Shown one piece after another: positions 56,990-64,000 of a stretch of DNA of 64,000 nt. Location: the NCBI GenBank assembly GCA_035536995.1, contig DATLNB010000054.1:32306-96305 (forward strand), given 5' to 3'. The position numbers and the translations under genes were made by a program. The notes below the pieces were generated by a model. It was not told where the DNA came from and ran no database searches. It was given only the letters and a program-made list of their open reading frames with translations. Within the stretch, counting starts at the first letter, position 1; each line of letters begins with the position of its first letter. Source of the DNA: AV80 sp035536995 (GTDB taxonomy: Bacteria; Verrucomicrobiota; Verrucomicrobiia; Chthoniobacterales; UBA10450).

Positions 56990-58750
56990 TTAACTGACAT
57001 CTCCCAGTGTTATTGAAATCACTTCCTCCGCCGAGGTGAGGCCGGCGAGAACTTTGCGCACGCCATCTTCGCGCAACGTTCGCATCCCGAGCTCGCGAGC
57101 GCGCTGGCGGAGCTGCAGGGTCGAACGCCGGTTGTTGATCATGTGGCGGACGTTGTCGTCGATGACAAAAATCTCGAAGATGCCCATCCGGCCTCTGTAA
57201 CCGGTATTGCGGCACTCTTCGCAGCCGACGGGTTTCATCACCTGGGCGTCGTCCACCTGCCGTGGATCCAGGTTGAGGGCGCGCAGGTCGGTTTCGCTCA
57301 ATTCGCCGGGTTGCCGGCAATTCGCGCACAGTCGCCGGACGAGGCGCTGGGCCATGATCGCGCGGACCGAAGAAGCGACGAGGAAAGGCTGGACGCCAAT
57401 GTCGACAAGGCGGGCCACAGCGGATGGAGCGTCGTTTGTATGCAGGGTGCTGAAGACCAGGTGACCGGTAAGGCTGGCGTTAGTGGCGATCGTGGCCGTC
57501 TCGAGGTCGCGAATTTCGCCGATCATAATGACATTCGGTGCCTGCCGTAGGATCGAGCGAAGCGCGACCGGGAACGTCATGCCGACGTCGGTGTTCACCT
57601 GCACCTGGTTGATGCCGGTCATCTGGTACTCGATCGGTTCTTCGACGGTTATGATCTTGCGGTCCGGTTTGTTGATGTAATTGAGGCACGAATAAAGGGT
57701 GCTCGTCTTTCCCGAACCGGTCGGGCCGGTCACGAGCACGATCCCGTCGGGCAGGCGGAGGAGACGCTCGAACGTTTCCTGGTCGTCGCTTAAGAAGCCG
57801 AGCTCGGGCAGGCCCAGCATGAGACTGGATTTGTCGAGCACGCGCATAACCACGCTTTCGCCGTGGTTCGTCGGGATCGTGGAAACGCGGAGATCGATCG
57901 GTTTCCGCGCGATCTTGACCTGGATCCGTCCGTCCTGGGGCAGCCGTTTCTCGGCTATGCTCATCGATCCGGTCATGATTTTGAGGCGGCTGACGATGGC
58001 CGATTGCAGCCGTTTCGGCGGCGCCTGCATTTCCTGAAGAACACCGTCTATCCGGAATCGGACTCGGAATTTTTTGTCGAGGGGCTCCAGGTGCACGTCG
58101 CTCGCCCCGAGTCGATGAGCTTCGATGAGCAGCATGGAAACCATCCGGATGATCGGCGCGTCAGCTTCGTCATGGCTCTCAAGGCTGCCGCCTTCGGTGA
58201 TCTCAAGGCCGAGATCGACGTCGTGCCCGATTTGCTGGACGAGAACGTCCGATGCTTCGTCCGCGGTGCCGTAATATTTGATCAGGGCCTGCCGAATTTT
58301 GTCCGGGCTCGCGCAGACCAGCTCGATCTCGCGCTGAAGAAGAAAGCTCAGGCTGTCGATCGTATCGATATCGAGCGGATCGCTCACCGCCACGATGAGG
58401 CCGCTTTCGCCGAACCCGACCGGAATAACTTTGAAGCGCCGGGCATCTTCAGCCCGGATCTGATTGATCACCTCCGGCGGAATCACTTTGGCCGAGAGAT
58501 CGACCCAGTCCATGTGGGCCTGGGCGGCGAGGCTCCGCGAAACGTCCGTCTCTGACACCGCCCCCTCCTTGATCAGAAGATCGACCGCATTGCCGCTGCC
58601 ATTCAAACGCGCCTTGGCCTTCTCGATTTGAGAGCGGGTAACGAGCCCCGCATCCTCGAGGAGTTTGAGGACATAATCTTCTTTTTGTTGCACCGTTGTC
58701 GCTGTTTCGGACCCCGGTTTCAGCTTAGGGAAGCCGCCGAAAATATCCAA
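56990..58750 (-). CDS. Type II secretion/type IV pilus ATPase (GspE/PilB), first copy in the run
   Basis: The 586-aa protein has the same order of motifs as its neighbour: GspE N-domain, GPTGSGKTSTLYSC (Walker A), EKRLPQDGRIQV, IGEIRDLETATIA, TLHTNDAPSAVARL and CxxC pairs CANCRQPG and CEECRNTGYRGR. Its N-terminal 150 residues are different from those of the second copy. The two proteins are paralogues in tandem on the minus strand. It is the first gene of the secretion run and diverges from the secreted protein at 58816. Confidence 0.94.
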   Translation of the reverse strand: MDIFGGFPKLKPGSETATTVQQKEDYVLKLLEDAGLVTRSQIEKAKARLNGSGNAVDLLIKEGAVSETDVSRSLAAQAHMDWVDLSAKVIPPEVINQIRAEDARRFKVIPVGFGESGLIVAVSDPLDIDTIDSLSFLLQREIELVCASPDKIRQALIKYYGTADEASDVLVQQIGHDVDLGLEITEGGSLESHDEADAPIIRMVSMLLIEAHRLGASDVHLEPLDKKFRVRFRIDGVLQEMQAPPKRLQSAIVSRLKIMTGSMSIAEKRLPQDGRIQVKIARKPIDLRVSTIPTNHGESVVMRVLDKSSLMLGLPELGFLSDDQETFERLLRLPDGIVLVTGPTGSGKTSTLYSCLNYINKPDRKIITVEEPIEYQMTGINQVQVNTDVGMTFPVALRSILRQAPNVIMIGEIRDLETATIATNASLTGHLVFSTLHTNDAPSAVARLVDIGVQPFLVASSVRAIMAQRLVRRLCANCRQPGELSETDLRALNLDPRQVDDAQVMKPVGCEECRNTGYRGRMGIFEIFVIDDNVRHMINNRRSTLQLRQRARELGMRTLREDGVRKVLAGLTSAEEVISITLGDVS

Positions 58751-58815
58751 GCGCGCGTTCGTGTCCGCGGAAAATTTAGTTGGGTTCCGGCGCCTTCTGG
58801 AAGAAACTGGCCGAG

Positions 58816-59178
58816 GTGAGAAAGGCCGGCTTCATAGGGCTGTTCGTGATTGCCTTAACCTGCGCAGGGGCGCAGGAAATTGAGCTGCCGCCGCTGGTCG
58901 TGACCGGCACCTTCGAGCTCCGCCAGCGGCCTTCGGTACCCGACCTGTTCATGAAGCATCTCGAGCGACAGCTGGACGTGAGGCGCGACATCGAACAAAC
59001 GATGGCGCGTTCACCATGGTATTATTCGCGATTTTGGAAATACATGGTCATCCCGCTTGGCTCATCCCAGGACGATTCGCTTCAATTTTTCATGCCGCAT
59101 TATCTGTCCGCTGATTATCGGAACACGGAACGCGCCCTCCAGGAATCGCAGAAGCAGTCGCTCTTCGAACGCCGTTAA
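58816..59178 (+). CDS. Small secreted protein of unknown function
   Basis: GTG 58816 gives 120 aa with a signal peptide (AGFIGLFVIALTCAGA). The frame is open from TTG 58780, but the shorter form puts the signal at the N-terminus. The mature part has ELPPLVVTGTFELRQRP, then a helix with basic and acidic residues and ends in QSLFERR. The VVTGTFELR-type strand recurs in secreted verrucomicrobial proteins, as far as I recall. It lies between the divergent ATPase gene and the convergent phosphoesterase gene. Confidence 0.65.
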   Translation: MRKAGFIGLFVIALTCAGAQEIELPPLVVTGTFELRQRPSVPDLFMKHLERQLDVRRDIEQTMARSPWYYSRFWKYMVIPLGSSQDDSLQFFMPHYLSADYRNTERALQESQKQSLFERR

Positions 59179-59217
59179 AACTGGAGCCGTGATCCCGGAC
59201 CCCGGCCGGTCGCCGGC

Positions 59218-60993
59218 TCAGTTCAACTTGTAGACTTCCACCAACCCCGTCCCGCTTGTGTTGTTTTTGCCGCGCAAAATGGCGGTATATTTGCCCGGCG
59301 CGAAGTTCGCAATGATCGCGGCCTCGCGGTCGTCGTGAGGAGCAAGTCCGCTCATCTGAATCTCAGCGCTCTGCGCCTCCTTCCAATCATCGTTCGATCG
59401 AATGAGGGTCCCGTTGCCATCGTGCAGTTCCAGGATTGGATCGCTCAAGCGGGCCGGCAGCGGCGTTCCGTTTACGGCAATTGAGGGACCAAGCCCGCGG
59501 AAAATCAGCCGCGCGTAATCGGTTCCGCCCAGAATCACGCCGGCAATCATGACGTTATCTCCGGTCTGCACACGACCGCGAGTGGAGAGGTTCAATAAAC
59601 GAGGCGTGGATTGTCCGTCGACGTCATAAACTTCCACCAGCGCTACCCCGGCGGTGTTGTTTTGGCCGGACAAAACCACCGTGTAACTGCCCGGATCAAG
59701 CGCCACGGCGATAGCCGATTCGCGCTCATTGTCCGGCGCAAGGCCGCTCGCGGCGAGCTCCGCTTGCTGGGTCTCCTGCCAATCATTGTTGGCCGCCACG
59801 GTCGTCCCGTCGCTGCGCCGTAGATCGATCGCCGGATCGGCCAATGCGCCCGCGACTTGCAGGGAGGGGCCGAGTCCCCGAACAATGACCTGTTTCTTGG
59901 ACGGACCACCCACGATAAAGCCGGCAATCAGGACGTCGTCCCCGGTGCCCGCCCGCAGACGCGTCGAGCTATTGAGGAGCTTCGCGGAGGGCGGCCGGAA
60001 AATGTCTGTTACGGCCGGCGTGTTGATGGAGCCTCCAATCGTCGGAAGGCCGAACATGTCCTCCAGCGTTCGCAAAAGATTATAATGGTTCATCGCCGTG
60101 CCAGTGGGGGTGATGTACCCTTCGGCCGGCCGTGCATCCGGAGGATTGATATTGGTCTCGGGATAATCGCCCGGTTGGATGAGCGCGCCGGCGAAGATCG
60201 TCGTGATCTGGTTCGAAGGCGTGTTCGAGGCGTCCTCGTCGAATGTCACGATGAGCAGGCTGTTGTGGGTTTTCGCCCACTGGTAATAGCCATCGAGAAT
60301 GTTTGTCTTCAGCCAGCCATCGCCCCGGGTGATCGAGCCGTCATGCATATTGTTTTGTTCGTTAGGTACGACGAACGTCACCGTCGGCAGCGCGGCGTAA
60401 CCGGCCGCGTCTTTCGGGAACGCGACGAATGGCTGGTTCGCGCTCGGCGGTAGATGATTGTTGGCCGGCGCGTCCGGAGCCTGCCAATTCACCGCCGGAT
60501 TGTGTTTTCGCTCGTACTGGTTCTGGCCCGGCTCCGTCGAATAGAAGTCGCCGTCGAATCCCGTCGAAGGCAGGCTCTCCGAGAAGATCGCGAAACTGTA
60601 TCCATTCGCGATCAAAGCCGCCCCGAGGTTCGGGGTGTTGAACGGCAGCGGCGGTGAAGACGGTTCCGCGACTGTCCCCGGTCGGCCGTTGCTGACTACT
60701 CCCTGATTTGAACCGGAGAAAAGCTCGAGATAATTGGGCTGGCTCGGATGCCGCAACGCGTGAGAGCCAGTCGTCGCCGCTCCCGGGTCGGCCGCCGAGT
60801 TAACGATATTCGCGCCTTCCGCCGCGAGGGCATTGATGTTTGGCGCCCCTGGGTTCCCTATGATCTGGCCGAAAGATTTGTTCTCAAAGATCACCACGAC
60901 GACGTGGTCGGGATGAGGCAGTGAGCCGGCCAAAAGCGCTTGGGCGAACCAAAGAACGCCGGCAAGCGGGAGCAGGGTCAACCGGCAGGTCAT
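59218..60993 (-). CDS. Secreted phosphoesterase with two C-terminal beta-repeat domains
   Basis: The 591-aa protein starts with a signal peptide (LLPLAGVLWFAQALLA). Residues about 25-345 form an acid-phosphatase/phosphoesterase domain: HVVVVIFENKSFGQIIGNP, PSQPNYLELFSG, VPNEQNNMHDGS, VTFDEDASN and YITPTGTAMNHYNLLRTLEDMFGL. Two tandem beta-rich domains of about 115 aa follow. Each opens LLN-(S/L)ST, has GD-(D/N)-V-(L/M)-IAG and RGLGPS, contains a DP...L..(S/H)DG..NDDW segment, and ends LVEVY. Such repeats are common in verrucomicrobial secreted proteins and probably mediate surface attachment. The substrate is likely a phosphate ester outside the cell. Confidence 0.87.
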   Translation of the reverse strand: MTCRLTLLPLAGVLWFAQALLAGSLPHPDHVVVVIFENKSFGQIIGNPGAPNINALAAEGANIVNSAADPGAATTGSHALRHPSQPNYLELFSGSNQGVVSNGRPGTVAEPSSPPLPFNTPNLGAALIANGYSFAIFSESLPSTGFDGDFYSTEPGQNQYERKHNPAVNWQAPDAPANNHLPPSANQPFVAFPKDAAGYAALPTVTFVVPNEQNNMHDGSITRGDGWLKTNILDGYYQWAKTHNSLLIVTFDEDASNTPSNQITTIFAGALIQPGDYPETNINPPDARPAEGYITPTGTAMNHYNLLRTLEDMFGLPTIGGSINTPAVTDIFRPPSAKLLNSSTRLRAGTGDDVLIAGFIVGGPSKKQVIVRGLGPSLQVAGALADPAIDLRRSDGTTVAANNDWQETQQAELAASGLAPDNERESAIAVALDPGSYTVVLSGQNNTAGVALVEVYDVDGQSTPRLLNLSTRGRVQTGDNVMIAGVILGGTDYARLIFRGLGPSIAVNGTPLPARLSDPILELHDGNGTLIRSNDDWKEAQSAEIQMSGLAPHDDREAAIIANFAPGKYTAILRGKNNTSGTGLVEVYKLN

Positions 60994-61101
60994 TCGCCGG
61001 AGTATAATTCAACTTCAGTGGCCGCGATATCCCGCGGAGAACCGAAAAACGGGGTCGGCAGCTCGAAACAATGCTTCGCCGCTCTCCGGCGACGTGCGCC
61101 T

Positions 61102-61389
61102 TTAAACTTGCCGCGCAAGACCAGCCGACGCTGAGCCGGGCTCGGGCCAGCGAGGAATTACGCGCGGACTAGGACTGAGACCGGCGAACCGGACGGTGCC
61201 ATCGTTACGAAACTCAAAACTCCAGCGTTCGCGCTCGGCCACTCGAAAAATGTGTCCGAATTGGGCGGCAATCGGCTCCGTCGGGGGGATGAGCTCCAGC
61301 AGCCGGTCGCAAGCGACGACGCTCTGGCCATATCGCTCGATGTCGAGGCGAATAGTGGTGAGCAAAGGGGTTGGTTGCGGGGCAGCCAT
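61102..61389 (-). CDS. Small cytoplasmic hypothetical protein
   Basis: The 95-aa protein starts MAAPQPTPLLTTIRLDIERYG and shows an amphipathic helix, a beta segment (RWSFEFRNDGTVRFAGLS) and a C-terminal low-complexity tail. No family is recognised, but codon use and the mix of charged and hydrophobic residues look like coding sequence. It starts 8 bases from the end of the PEP-CTERM gene upstream of it on the same strand, so the two may be co-transcribed. Confidence 0.55.
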   Translation of the reverse strand: MAAPQPTPLLTTIRLDIERYGQSVVACDRLLELIPPTEPIAAQFGHIFRVAERERWSFEFRNDGTVRFAGLSPSPRVIPRWPEPGSASAGLARQV

Positions 61390-61397
61390 GAGGGGAA

Positions 61398-61886
61398 TTA
61401 CCGCAAATGGCGTGCCAAGTCGGGTCGAACCGGAAGCCGTCGCCCCGCGATTCGGCAGGCTAACGCCGCGGAGACGAGCAAGGCTGCCAGGTAAGTGGAA
61501 GGTTCTGGAATCGGAGCGACCTGATCCGGCCAGTCGTGATTACTCGAGCCGATGGCAGAGGAGATGATGGCAAAATCCGAGCCGCTTGAAACGTCGGCTG
61601 GAAATTGCGATATCCAGGCCGGTCGCGATAACAAAGCATCTCCCACCACGGCCAGCGGGATATGGATGTCCGGGTAATCCAACGCTGCACTCAAAGCAGT
61701 CCCGTCCGTTTGCATCGTCACGGAGGGCGACGATGCGGGAACGGAGCCGATAGCCGTCGCCTCCGCCGCGTTCGAGATTGTTTTACCCAAGAGAGTTCCG
61801 TAATTGGTCGCCACCACGGTGGCGGCCGGCGCGGCGACCGGCAGGAGGAGGAGTGTCCCAATTACGAGGCTGGGGAAATAACGCAT
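61398..61886 (-). CDS. PEP-CTERM sorting-signal protein
   Basis: ATG 61886 gives 162 aa: a signal peptide (FPSLVIGTLLLLPVAAPAA), a Ser/Asp/Asn-rich mature part, and a C-terminal PEP-CTERM signal, PIPEPSTYLAALLVSAALAC followed by basic RIAGRR. Such proteins are processed by an exosortase and presented at the surface; none is in the window. The body has no recognised domain. The gene is flanked by the small hypothetical gene and a sensor kinase on the same strand. Confidence 0.82.
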   Translation of the reverse strand: MRYFPSLVIGTLLLLPVAAPAATVVATNYGTLLGKTISNAAEATAIGSVPASSPSVTMQTDGTALSAALDYPDIHIPLAVVGDALLSRPAWISQFPADVSSGSDFAIISSAIGSSNHDWPDQVAPIPEPSTYLAALLVSAALACRIAGRRLPVRPDLARHLR

Positions 61887-61930
61887 GCCCTTCCATTGAG
61901 CAGCCGGCACGCAGAGCTAACTTGCGGAAA

Positions 61931-63568
61931 CTACGCACTGCGTGGCCCGCCCGTTTCCGGGTTCAGTGCCGCCTGCGGAGGCGGTTCGGCCGGCAAAAAC
62001 AAAGTAAAGGTAGTTCCTCGGTTGACGGCGCTGTCCACCTCGATGCGTCCGCCATGCCGCAAAACCAGTTCCCTAACGATCGCCAAACCCAGGCCGGTCC
62101 CAGTCTCGCCGGCTGTGGATTTCGTGCTCGCCTGGTAAAACTTATCGAACACATGGGGCAGATCGGTTTGCGGGATGCCCAGGCCAGTGTCCAGCACTTT
62201 GGCGCGAACCCCCTTCCCATGCTTCGCCACGGTGACCGTTACCTCCCCGCCGTCGGAGGTAAATTTCACTGCGTTTGACAGCAGGTTATTGAAAATCTGC
62301 GAGACACGGAGCCGATCCGCACGGATGACCGGCTCGTCCGGGGCCGTGACCAATTCGAGCCTGATATGTTTGGCGTTTGCGTTCATCCTCAACGGCTCCA
62401 TCGATTCGCGGATCACTTCGCTGACGATCACATCGCCGAATTCCAGCGCTGCGGCGTTGGATTGAAGCTTGGCCACATCGAGGAGGCCTCGAACCATCGA
62501 GACCATACGTTTCGCGGAATGATCCATCAGATCCAACAGCTCGCCGGACGCCTCGGCTGGGTTTTCGCGCAGCAGGTCGATCACCATCCGGAACCCGGTC
62601 AACGGCGAACACAGATCGTGGGAGACGACCGCGATCATCTCGTCCTTGCGGCGGTTGAGCTCTTGAAGTCGCAGGTTCGCCGCCGCGCGTTCTTCTTCCA
62701 GGCGGCCGATCGTCCAGATTGCCCAGCGCACCAAAAATGCGAGGAGAATGCTCAGGGCAATGGCGAACAGCGCTGTGCCAAATTCATTATCGTAAAGATC
62801 GTGGCGTTCGCCCCACAGCCGGATCCAGCCGAGGCAGAGGGTCAGAATGACGGCGAGTGGAAATAGACGCCGGGCCAGGATCCCGCTTGGCTCATTGCTC
62901 AGAAATACCTGGGTCAGCGGCGCCGAGCGTGAAACGAAAAAAACGCCGAGAGCGAGAATGAGGAAGACAACCGCCGTATGAATTGCCATCGGAATGAATG
63001 CCGGATGGCCTTGGAAGGCGCGGGTGCCGTAGGCGTAGCCGGTGATCGGAAGGAGGGCGCCAAACCCCACCAGGATGGCGAGGGCCTGGGAAAACGAGAA
63101 ACGCTTTCTCTGCGCGTTTACCGTCGCCAGGGCCAGCCCGACCAATAAAAAATTGAGAGCCGTGTTTGGCGCCATCCGGTTGGGCAGATGATCGCGGACG
63201 TCCTGGAGTTTGGCGGCAAACAGGACGGTGTCCACGTTTGGGAGCCAGTTTGCAAAAACATCGACGAACTTGATCAGTGCGACGAATGCCACCACACCTG
63301 CCAAAGCGCGCGAGGCGAACTTTAAACGCGCCGGACCCGGCTTCGCGATGAGGAGAAGAGCAGCTCCGGAAAGGATAAAGAGCAGGGCCGTCGTCGGGTT
63401 CATGGCAACTAGCCGAGGCAGAACCCGTTTTAGAGTTTCCAAATCCTGCGCCCATCCAACCAGGACCAGGACGCCGGCGGAAATTGCCACGATTGCAGCG
63501 CTGACGGGCAGCGTGGCGAGAAGCCCGGGGTATCGCGCTGGAGGAACCATCTGGGGGAACCTGTTCAT
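61931..63568 (-). CDS. Membrane sensor histidine kinase
   Basis: The 545-aa protein has about seven or eight hydrophobic segments over residues 15-290, then a coiled-coil linker. The H box VSHDLCSPLTG follows near 318, with N box IFNNLLSNAVKF, G1 DTGLGIP, F box VFDKFYQ and G2 GTGLGLAIV. The N-terminal membrane module resembles MASE-like integral sensor domains, but no specific one is recognised. No response regulator is adjacent; the PAS protein at the right edge is divergent from it. Confidence 0.92.
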   Translation of the reverse strand: MNRFPQMVPPARYPGLLATLPVSAAIVAISAGVLVLVGWAQDLETLKRVLPRLVAMNPTTALLFILSGAALLLIAKPGPARLKFASRALAGVVAFVALIKFVDVFANWLPNVDTVLFAAKLQDVRDHLPNRMAPNTALNFLLVGLALATVNAQRKRFSFSQALAILVGFGALLPITGYAYGTRAFQGHPAFIPMAIHTAVVFLILALGVFFVSRSAPLTQVFLSNEPSGILARRLFPLAVILTLCLGWIRLWGERHDLYDNEFGTALFAIALSILLAFLVRWAIWTIGRLEEERAAANLRLQELNRRKDEMIAVVSHDLCSPLTGFRMVIDLLRENPAEASGELLDLMDHSAKRMVSMVRGLLDVAKLQSNAAALEFGDVIVSEVIRESMEPLRMNANAKHIRLELVTAPDEPVIRADRLRVSQIFNNLLSNAVKFTSDGGEVTVTVAKHGKGVRAKVLDTGLGIPQTDLPHVFDKFYQASTKSTAGETGTGLGLAIVRELVLRHGGRIEVDSAVNRGTTFTLFLPAEPPPQAALNPETGGPRSA

Positions 63569-63829
63569 ACAACGCTCACCGAACGGCGACGGGCAGGCGG
63601 CCCAGTCCTAACCGCCGTGCGGTCGCTACTTGCTCACCCACCCGCATACCAGGAAATCGAGAGAAACGAGGCGCCGGGCCTCCCTAATCCCGTTCCTTAT
63701 TTGCCTTAGGGGGGATACCCTACCAATTGGCGGTGCTTAGACTTCGCGTCGATCTGACGCAATCTTTCGAGCTTTTCGGAGTCGAAATGAGTAGGCTAAC
63801 CCAGGCGCGCGAAGGCGGGCTGAGAATTC
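63569..63829. promoter_or_regulatory. Divergent intergenic region between two sensor genes
   Basis: The 261 bases between the kinase start (63568, minus) and the PAS protein start (63830, plus) hold no gene. They must contain the promoters for both. I see a GGGGGGATACCCTACC stretch and the AT-rich TTCCTTATTTGCC near 63690-63725 but no convincing -10/-35 pair. Confidence 0.4.
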
Positions 63830-64000
63830 ATGGTGGAATTGCGCGACGAAGATAACCAGCGTCCCTCGAGCGAAGCCGAGAGCACGATCAGGAAAACAGA
63901 AGAGCGCTACCGCGCCTTAGTGGAAAATTTTCCAGGCGGTAGCATGACCGTGTTCGATAGAGATTTTCGTATCCTGTTCATCGGCGGCGATGACGCAAAG
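63830..64000 (+). CDS. PAS-domain sensor protein, 3' end outside the window
   Basis: ATG 63830 opens a frame of 57 codons to the window edge with no stop. The sequence has a charged N-terminus (ELRDEDNQRPSSEAESTIRK) and then the start of a PAS domain, TEERYRALVENFPGGS followed by VFDRDFRILFIGG. It probably continues as a sensor kinase, GGDEF or other signalling protein. The domain beyond residue 57 is unseen. It diverges from the neighbouring histidine kinase. Confidence 0.75.
   Translation, partial: MVELRDEDNQRPSSEAESTIRKTEERYRALVENFPGGSMTVFDRDFRILFIGGDDAK

Overview
The window is about 60% GC and densely coded. Nearly every gene is a conventional bacterial housekeeping or envelope gene, and no stretch longer than 300 bases lacks a gene. 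I infer a verrucomicrobial, probably Chthoniobacterales/Spartobacteria-like, chromosome. The reasons are a stand-alone SWIB-domain protein, a PEP-CTERM protein, a phosphoesterase carrying the tandem beta-rich 'RGLGPSL' repeats common in that group, proline/alanine-rich lipoproteins with long low-complexity tails, and an intergenic DNA full of short palindromic repeats. This is an inference from style and gene content; no 16S gene is present.

Layout. 0-3.9 kb: a surface-polysaccharide glycosyltransferase (cut by the left edge), an RmlC-like cupin and a methyltransferase. 4.0-6.5 kb: panC and nadB, overlapping by 4 bases. 6.6-10.1 kb: a secreted protein, a dynamin-like GTPase and a polysaccharide deacetylase. 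10.3-14.3 kb: signalling (hybrid histidine kinase, REC-PP2C phosphatase), a thioredoxin-like lipoprotein and SWIB. 15.1-17.7 kb: aroA-cmk-plsC. 18.0-20.3 kb: a large lipoprotein with a 48-bp coding repeat. 20.3-23.0 kb: a metallo-beta-lactamase nuclease fused to an ATP-dependent DNA ligase. 23.7-28.1 kb: STAS, GAF-PP2C, grpE, dnaJ, rsmE. 28.1-30.9 kb (minus): rplS, rnhB, yraN and a sorbosone-dehydrogenase-like protein. 31.1 kb: tRNA-Arg(CCG) with a readable promoter. 31.3-37.0 kb (minus): trxA, rimO, a RodZ-like protein and ftsK. 37.2-40.8 kb: a His-rich lipoprotein, a peptide transporter and a DUF885 hydrolase. 41.0-45.3 kb: a compact cluster of a glutamate-cysteine-ligase-like enzyme, an M15-type peptidase, a class A beta-lactamase-like serine hydrolase, a class I glutamine amidotransferase and a HAD phosphatase. 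45.4-46.5 kb: queD and queE (queuosine). 46.5-52.0 kb: trpA, dapF-dapA-dapB-folK-panB. 52.1 kb: an OmpA-like protein. 53.2-58.8 kb (minus): a type II secretion/type IV pilus set with two tandem gspE-type ATPases, gspF and a pseudopilin. 59-64 kb: a secreted phosphoesterase, a PEP-CTERM protein, a sensor kinase and a PAS protein cut by the right edge.

The most unusual layer is not a gene. At least ten families of short inverted repeats sit between genes. Three share one architecture: 10-14 bp terminal inverted repeats closing over two small hairpins. One copy lies inside the ftsK reading frame and adds about 28 residues between Walker A and Walker B. Others supply the stop codon of the pseudopilin gene or the start-codon region of neighbouring genes. 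Among proteins, the most interesting are the 41-44 kb ligase/peptidase/beta-lactamase-fold cluster, the nuclease-ligase fusion, and the coupling of a PP2C phosphatase gene to grpE-dnaJ.
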